From Flavobacterium fluviale (lineage in GTDB: Bacteria > Bacteroidota > Bacteroidia > Flavobacteriales > Flavobacteriaceae): a DNA stretch of 64,000 nucleotides. The position numbers and the translations under genes were made by a program. The notes beneath the pieces were generated by a model that was not told where the DNA came from, searched no databases, and saw only the letters and a list, made by a program, of their open reading frames with translations. Location of the stretch: the NCBI RefSeq assembly GCF_003312915.1, contig NZ_CP030261.1, positions 1,488,001 through 1,552,000 on the forward strand. The letters are read 5' to 3'. Below are positions 63,664 through 64,000 of this stretch, in pieces; positions within the stretch are counted from its first letter, which is position 1, and every line of letters starts with the position of its first letter.

Positions 63664-64000
63664 ATGGAACAAAACGAATTATATCCAATATTTCTAAAAC
63701 TGCACAATTTAAACGTATTAATTGTGGGAGGAGGAAATGTAGGTCTGGAAAAGCTTTCTTTTTTGCTAAAATCAAGTCCAAATGCAAATGTAGAGGTTGT
63801 AGCGCCCGATTTTCATTTAGAAATTAAAGTTTTAGCCGAAAAACATCCTTCAATTAAATTGACGGAAGCAAAGTTCAAAAAGAAAATGCTTAAAAAACGT
63901 CACATGGTAATTGCCTGTACAGACGATTTAAAGGTGAACAAAAGAGTGTACGATTTGTCACGTAAGCGTTATTTGATTTGTAATATCGCCGACACGCCAG
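63664..64000 (+). CDS. Precorrin-2 dehydrogenase / siroheme synthase N-terminal type (partial)
   Basis: The first 112 codons of a CysG-N/Met8-like protein; the 3' end is beyond the window. It has the NAD-binding VLIVGGGNVGLEKLSFLL, VEVVAPDF, and HMVIACTDDLKVNKRVYDL followed by the ICNIADTP typical of the family. It oxidises precorrin-2 to sirohydrochlorin and probably inserts iron. It completes siroheme synthesis with CobA for the sulfite reductase. Confidence 0.92.
   Translation, partial: MEQNELYPIFLKLHNLNVLIVGGGNVGLEKLSFLLKSSPNANVEVVAPDFHLEIKVLAEKHPSIKLTEAKFKKKMLKKRHMVIACTDDLKVNKRVYDLSRKRYLICNIADTP

Overview
The window is a low-GC chromosomal segment from a member of the Bacteroidota, most likely Flavobacterium or a very close relative. 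Evidence for this is the XrtF exosortase tail, the PorT/SprT type IX secretion protein, GLPGLI and HYC_CC_PP family proteins, TonB-dependent receptors, TamL, and many promoters of the Bacteroidota form (TTG, about 18-20 nt, TAnnTTTG). I saw no rRNA, tRNA, CRISPR array, prophage or intact insertion sequence. Nearly all genes are chromosomal housekeeping or metabolic genes.

Layout. 1-4.4 kb: the end of xrtF and its partner membrane gene, a small metal-linked cassette (HYC_CC_PP protein, TonB receptor, secreted HMA protein) and a DedA protein. 4.6-11.9 kb (minus strand): the cell-shape cluster mreB-mreC-mreD-mrdA-rodA behind purH. 12-21.3 kb: an ABC permease, a JmjC/cupin protein, accD, fbaA, tamL, a SpoU methyltransferase, porT and ubiE. 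21.3-28.3 kb: a 570-bp non-coding stretch with consecutive perfect hairpins, then folA, a 2TM protein, a small CBM48-like protein, thyA, a bifunctional nuclease, etfA/etfB and pdhB. 28.3-42.7 kb: a DUF5686 protein, an AlkA-type glycosylase, soluble and membrane pyrophosphatases side by side (the latter with a Cys-rich tail), a deoxynucleoside kinase, a GLPGLI protein with an outer-membrane receptor, and a large unknown secreted protein.

42.8-64 kb is a sulfur amino-acid island. It holds metK (behind a variant SAM riboswitch), metY, a divergent homoserine-dehydrogenase paralogue, metX (behind a canonical SAM-I riboswitch), a fused aspartokinase/homoserine dehydrogenase, an OsmC protein, metZ, an RDD protein, an Rrf2 regulator, two TauE/SafE exporters, and the assimilatory sulfate operon cysH-cysD-cysN-sulfite reductase-cobA-siroheme synthase. 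Sulfate is activated by CysDN, reduced by an APS-type CysH and a siroheme sulfite reductase (siroheme from CobA and the CysG-type protein). The sulfide then enters O-acetylhomoserine (MetX product) through MetY/MetZ, and MetK makes SAM.

The most interesting system is in this island. Two pairs of tiny leader ORFs (21-26 codons; one has 12 Met/Cys residues out of 26) lie at 44375-44669 and 47868-48115. Each is followed by its own intrinsic terminator. In all four cases the last codons of the leader, or the bases just after its stop, can base-pair with the 5' arm of that terminator. This is the layout expected for ribosome-mediated transcription attenuation that senses charged Met/Cys tRNA, here in tandem duplicates and, for the second pair, stacked upstream of a SAM riboswitch.
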